Part shown: piece by piece, positions 62,084 through 64,000 of the stretch | Layout: each line of letters starts with the position of its first letter | How positions within the stretch are numbered: position 1 is the stretch's first letter | Source: Halichondria panicea | Lineage: Eukaryota > Porifera > Demospongiae > Suberitida > Halichondriidae | Reading direction: 5' to 3' | Assembly (NCBI RefSeq): GCF_963675165.1 | Contig: NC_087379.1 | Location: forward strand, 3,907,442-3,971,441 | Length of the DNA: 64,000 bases | Notes under the pieces: generated by a model | What the model was told of the DNA's origin: nothing | The model's database searches: none | What the model saw: only the letters and a program-made list of their open reading frames with translations | Position numbers and translations under genes: made by a program

Positions 62084-63584
62084 ATGTGAGTTATGTGTAT
62101 ACCATGTATATTACTGGAATCCGGATGCTCATGCAATGTGAATTCAGGGATGGTGCCAAAGAAACAACAAGGTTGACAAAGCTAACAGGAGACACACGTG
62201 AGGTTAGGTGTATTGTACAAATAACAAGATCCAATTTAGGCCATACATTGTAATAACTTTTATTAGTTTGGGGCCTTACCCCAATAATTTGAATTGTCCC
62301 TTATAATTATACCCGTGGGTTAATTGACTATAGATCAAATACCAGATGGAAAAGAACATCACGAGTATTACTGACCGAGGCGAATGTCTGGATACATTAG
62401 GAGGAAAAGCTTGTACGTTTGTAGATTTTATAGTAAAATGCACCATGCTGTCCATGCATGCATATACTGTATGCGAAAAAATAATTATGCTGTGTTGACC
62501 ATGCAATATATTTAATTTTAAGGCTCTGAAAACGTTTGCTAGCGATTAGCTTATTTCCTTGATTAAAAGAAATTGTAGGATATGCCTGGACGGATATACC
62601 ACACCTAAGAGGAGGATATGCACCTCCGCTACCGTGGTTACTCCGAGGGGTATGTAACCATGGTAGCAGAGGATATATAGGGTGCATATCCTCCGAGTAG
62701 GTGTGGCATATCTGACTTATACCACGTGACCTATAAAAGGACCTCCCCCTAGCAACAATTCAATCCACGACGCAGACTGCAATTAAAAGAACAGGACTAT
62801 ATGCTGGATTTTTCAGCCATCAAAGAGCTAGTTGAGCAACACGTCGACTCCTACAGATGCTCAAGAGCTTCCTTGGTCCAAGCGTTGACCATTCGACATC
62901 CCCTCTGAAGTTGCAAGCTTTTCTTGTATCTAAACCACCATGGACCCATGCATGGAAGCTTAGCCATCTTGTTGGAGAGCAGCTTCCGTGTTTCTGCCGT
63001 CGCTTTGAGTCTTGGTATTGTCACGTATGGCTCTTTTCTCTTTGCTTACTTTCTTGAACAAATTAAAAGCCTAAAAAAACAACTCTTGAAAACTGTGCAT
63101 GCCTGGGGCTGTATGCTAATATTCTATATATCCTACAGCTGTTGACGTAAGTGTGGTATAACGCTGATTATTAATTGTGCAATATCGAGGTGACATTTCA
63201 GCCACTTGCATAAAGAACCGTGCAGCACTAGGGTGTAATTATGGTCAGTACCCAACTTATTAGTCAGCTCCTGCAGCGTCCATGAGCTCTGAAGCTGGAA
63301 CCTTTAAGAAAGGAGCAAGGCGATTAAAAACGCAGAAAAAGTGGAGCAACAGGAAGGTAACTTTTCACTATACCCTTATGTAAGTACGCTAATCATTTTT
63401 ATCATTAATTTTACATGCAGCTGCGAATATGTTTGGCTATTTGCATTCCACTATCGATCATTGCAGTACTTCTGGTTGCTGCTTGCGGTGCAGGTATTTT
63501 ATACTATATAGTGCTGCATTTAGGTAATGATTACGTTATTATCTACTGACAGCTTTGGTGATTCTCAAGCCTTGGGATAATTGA
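62084..63584 (+). CDS. R-SNARE / VAMP-like protein, copy 3, complete, split start codon
   Basis: Exons: AT at 62084-62085, then 62148-62202, 62334-62412, 63277-63356, 63421-63493 and 63553-63584; 321 bp, 106 aa plus stop. CTCAT is followed by a GTGAGT donor; the acceptor TTCAG precedes GGATGGTGCC. Motif: DGAKETTRLTKLTGDTREIK, then MEKNITSITDRGECLDTL with the zero-layer Arg in ITDRG. A basic stretch (KKGARRLKTQKKWSNRK) and a tail anchor (LRICLAICIPLSIIAVLLVA) end LKPWDN. It is the most diverged copy; intron 3 holds long repeat B. Copies 2 and 3 both end KPW + 2-4 residues, suggesting they are sisters. Confidence 0.88.
62595..63160. mobile_element. Long repeat B (copy 2), inside an intron of VAMP-like copy 3
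   Basis: Collinear with 57792-58333, including the TATA-like CTATAAAAGGACC and the frame KELVEQHVDSYRCSRASLVQ. The initiator ATG is changed to ACG. A hairpin pair (GCTACCGTGGTTAC / GTAACCATGGTAGC) near 62628-62670 is inserted relative to copy 1. Confidence 0.7.
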
Positions 63585-63788
63585 ATATGATGATGTAAGA
63601 ATTACGTCATCAATTCAGTATAACCAAGTAGGACGACTGCACAAGGACAAGCTCAAAAGGACTGATAATTTTTTATGTAACGTCGTGTTTCATTGCTTGA
63701 TTTGATTGCTCAAACTTCTTAGCAACATGCACATAGTATGGATAGACTATACCTCAGTTGCATCGTAGATCTATGGTTGCATGCATGC

Positions 63789-63811
63789 GAGAGAGAGAGA
63801 GAGAGAGAGAG
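63789..63811. repeat. (GA)n microsatellite
   Basis: GAGAGAGA repeat of about 23 bases. The rest of 63585-64000 shows no gene; it includes the probable 3' UTR of VAMP-like copy 3. Confidence 0.9.
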
Positions 63812-64000
63812 ACATTCTGCATGGTGAACCACTTCACAATAGGTGTCTTCATCAGAGAATTCTGGTACAGATAATTATTTCAAAGTATCTTCCAGGTGCC
63901 ATCATCTGGAAGGGGAAGTGTCCACTCCGACTTACTTGGCAACAACTTCAACTATATAATTGAAGGGCTCCGGTAAAGAAGGGCTATTAAACAATATTCA

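Overview
Animal genomic DNA, most likely from an early-branching metazoan such as a demosponge. The gene content is animal-specific: SPEN, CRK, a polo kinase with polo boxes, R-SNAREs, and a receptor-like gene with Ig, vWA and LDLa modules. The genes are compact, with many 50-100 bp introns, the DNA is AT-rich, and intergenic space and long introns are packed with miniature inverted-repeat elements. The phylum is an inference; no ribosomal or mitochondrial marker is present.

Layout. On the minus strand, 1-6963 is a multidomain extracellular protein (signal peptide, LDLa modules, alternating Ig and vWA modules) that runs off the left edge. 7125-19566 is a complete 21-exon SPEN/split ends gene (four RRMs, Arg/Ser/Pro-rich middle, C-terminal SPOC; exons sum to 1280 codons plus stop). 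19567-23796 is a repeat graveyard with elements nested up to four deep. 23797-27893 (minus) is a five-exon gene for a 360-residue SH3 protein with an unrecognised C-terminal region. It lies head to head with a complete PLK1 on the plus strand (28362-33185, 585 aa), followed by a complete CRK adaptor (33578-39348, 298 aa), a 5.6 kb repeat-rich gap, a complete triosephosphate isomerase (44934-49535, 249 aa), and a cluster of three R-SNARE/VAMP-like genes (about 49919-54213, 59110-61660 and 62084-63584).

The gene models were built by hand from exon frames, GT-AG boundaries (one GC-AG) and phase matching. For SPEN, PLK1, CRK, TPI, the SH3 gene and two SNAREs the exon lengths sum exactly to whole codons ending in a stop, which supports them strongly. 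The genes form no common pathway. PLK1, CRK, SPEN and TPI are core cell-cycle, signalling, transcription and glycolysis genes; the SNARE cluster reflects local duplication.

The most novel material: (1) three SNARE paralogues whose ATG start codons appear to be split by an intron after AT; (2) miniature transposon families with intact target-site duplications, namely hairpins of 40-59 bp (TAGCCT...AGGCTA) and TIR elements with 9-bp duplications, and a ~520-bp family (CATAGATTGAA termini) with 7-bp duplications that includes a 33-bp derivative made of almost nothing but its two termini; (3) the phase-symmetric Ig/vWA modular gene whose first exon abuts the 3' end of SPEN; and (4) the SH3 protein with an orphan C-terminal domain.
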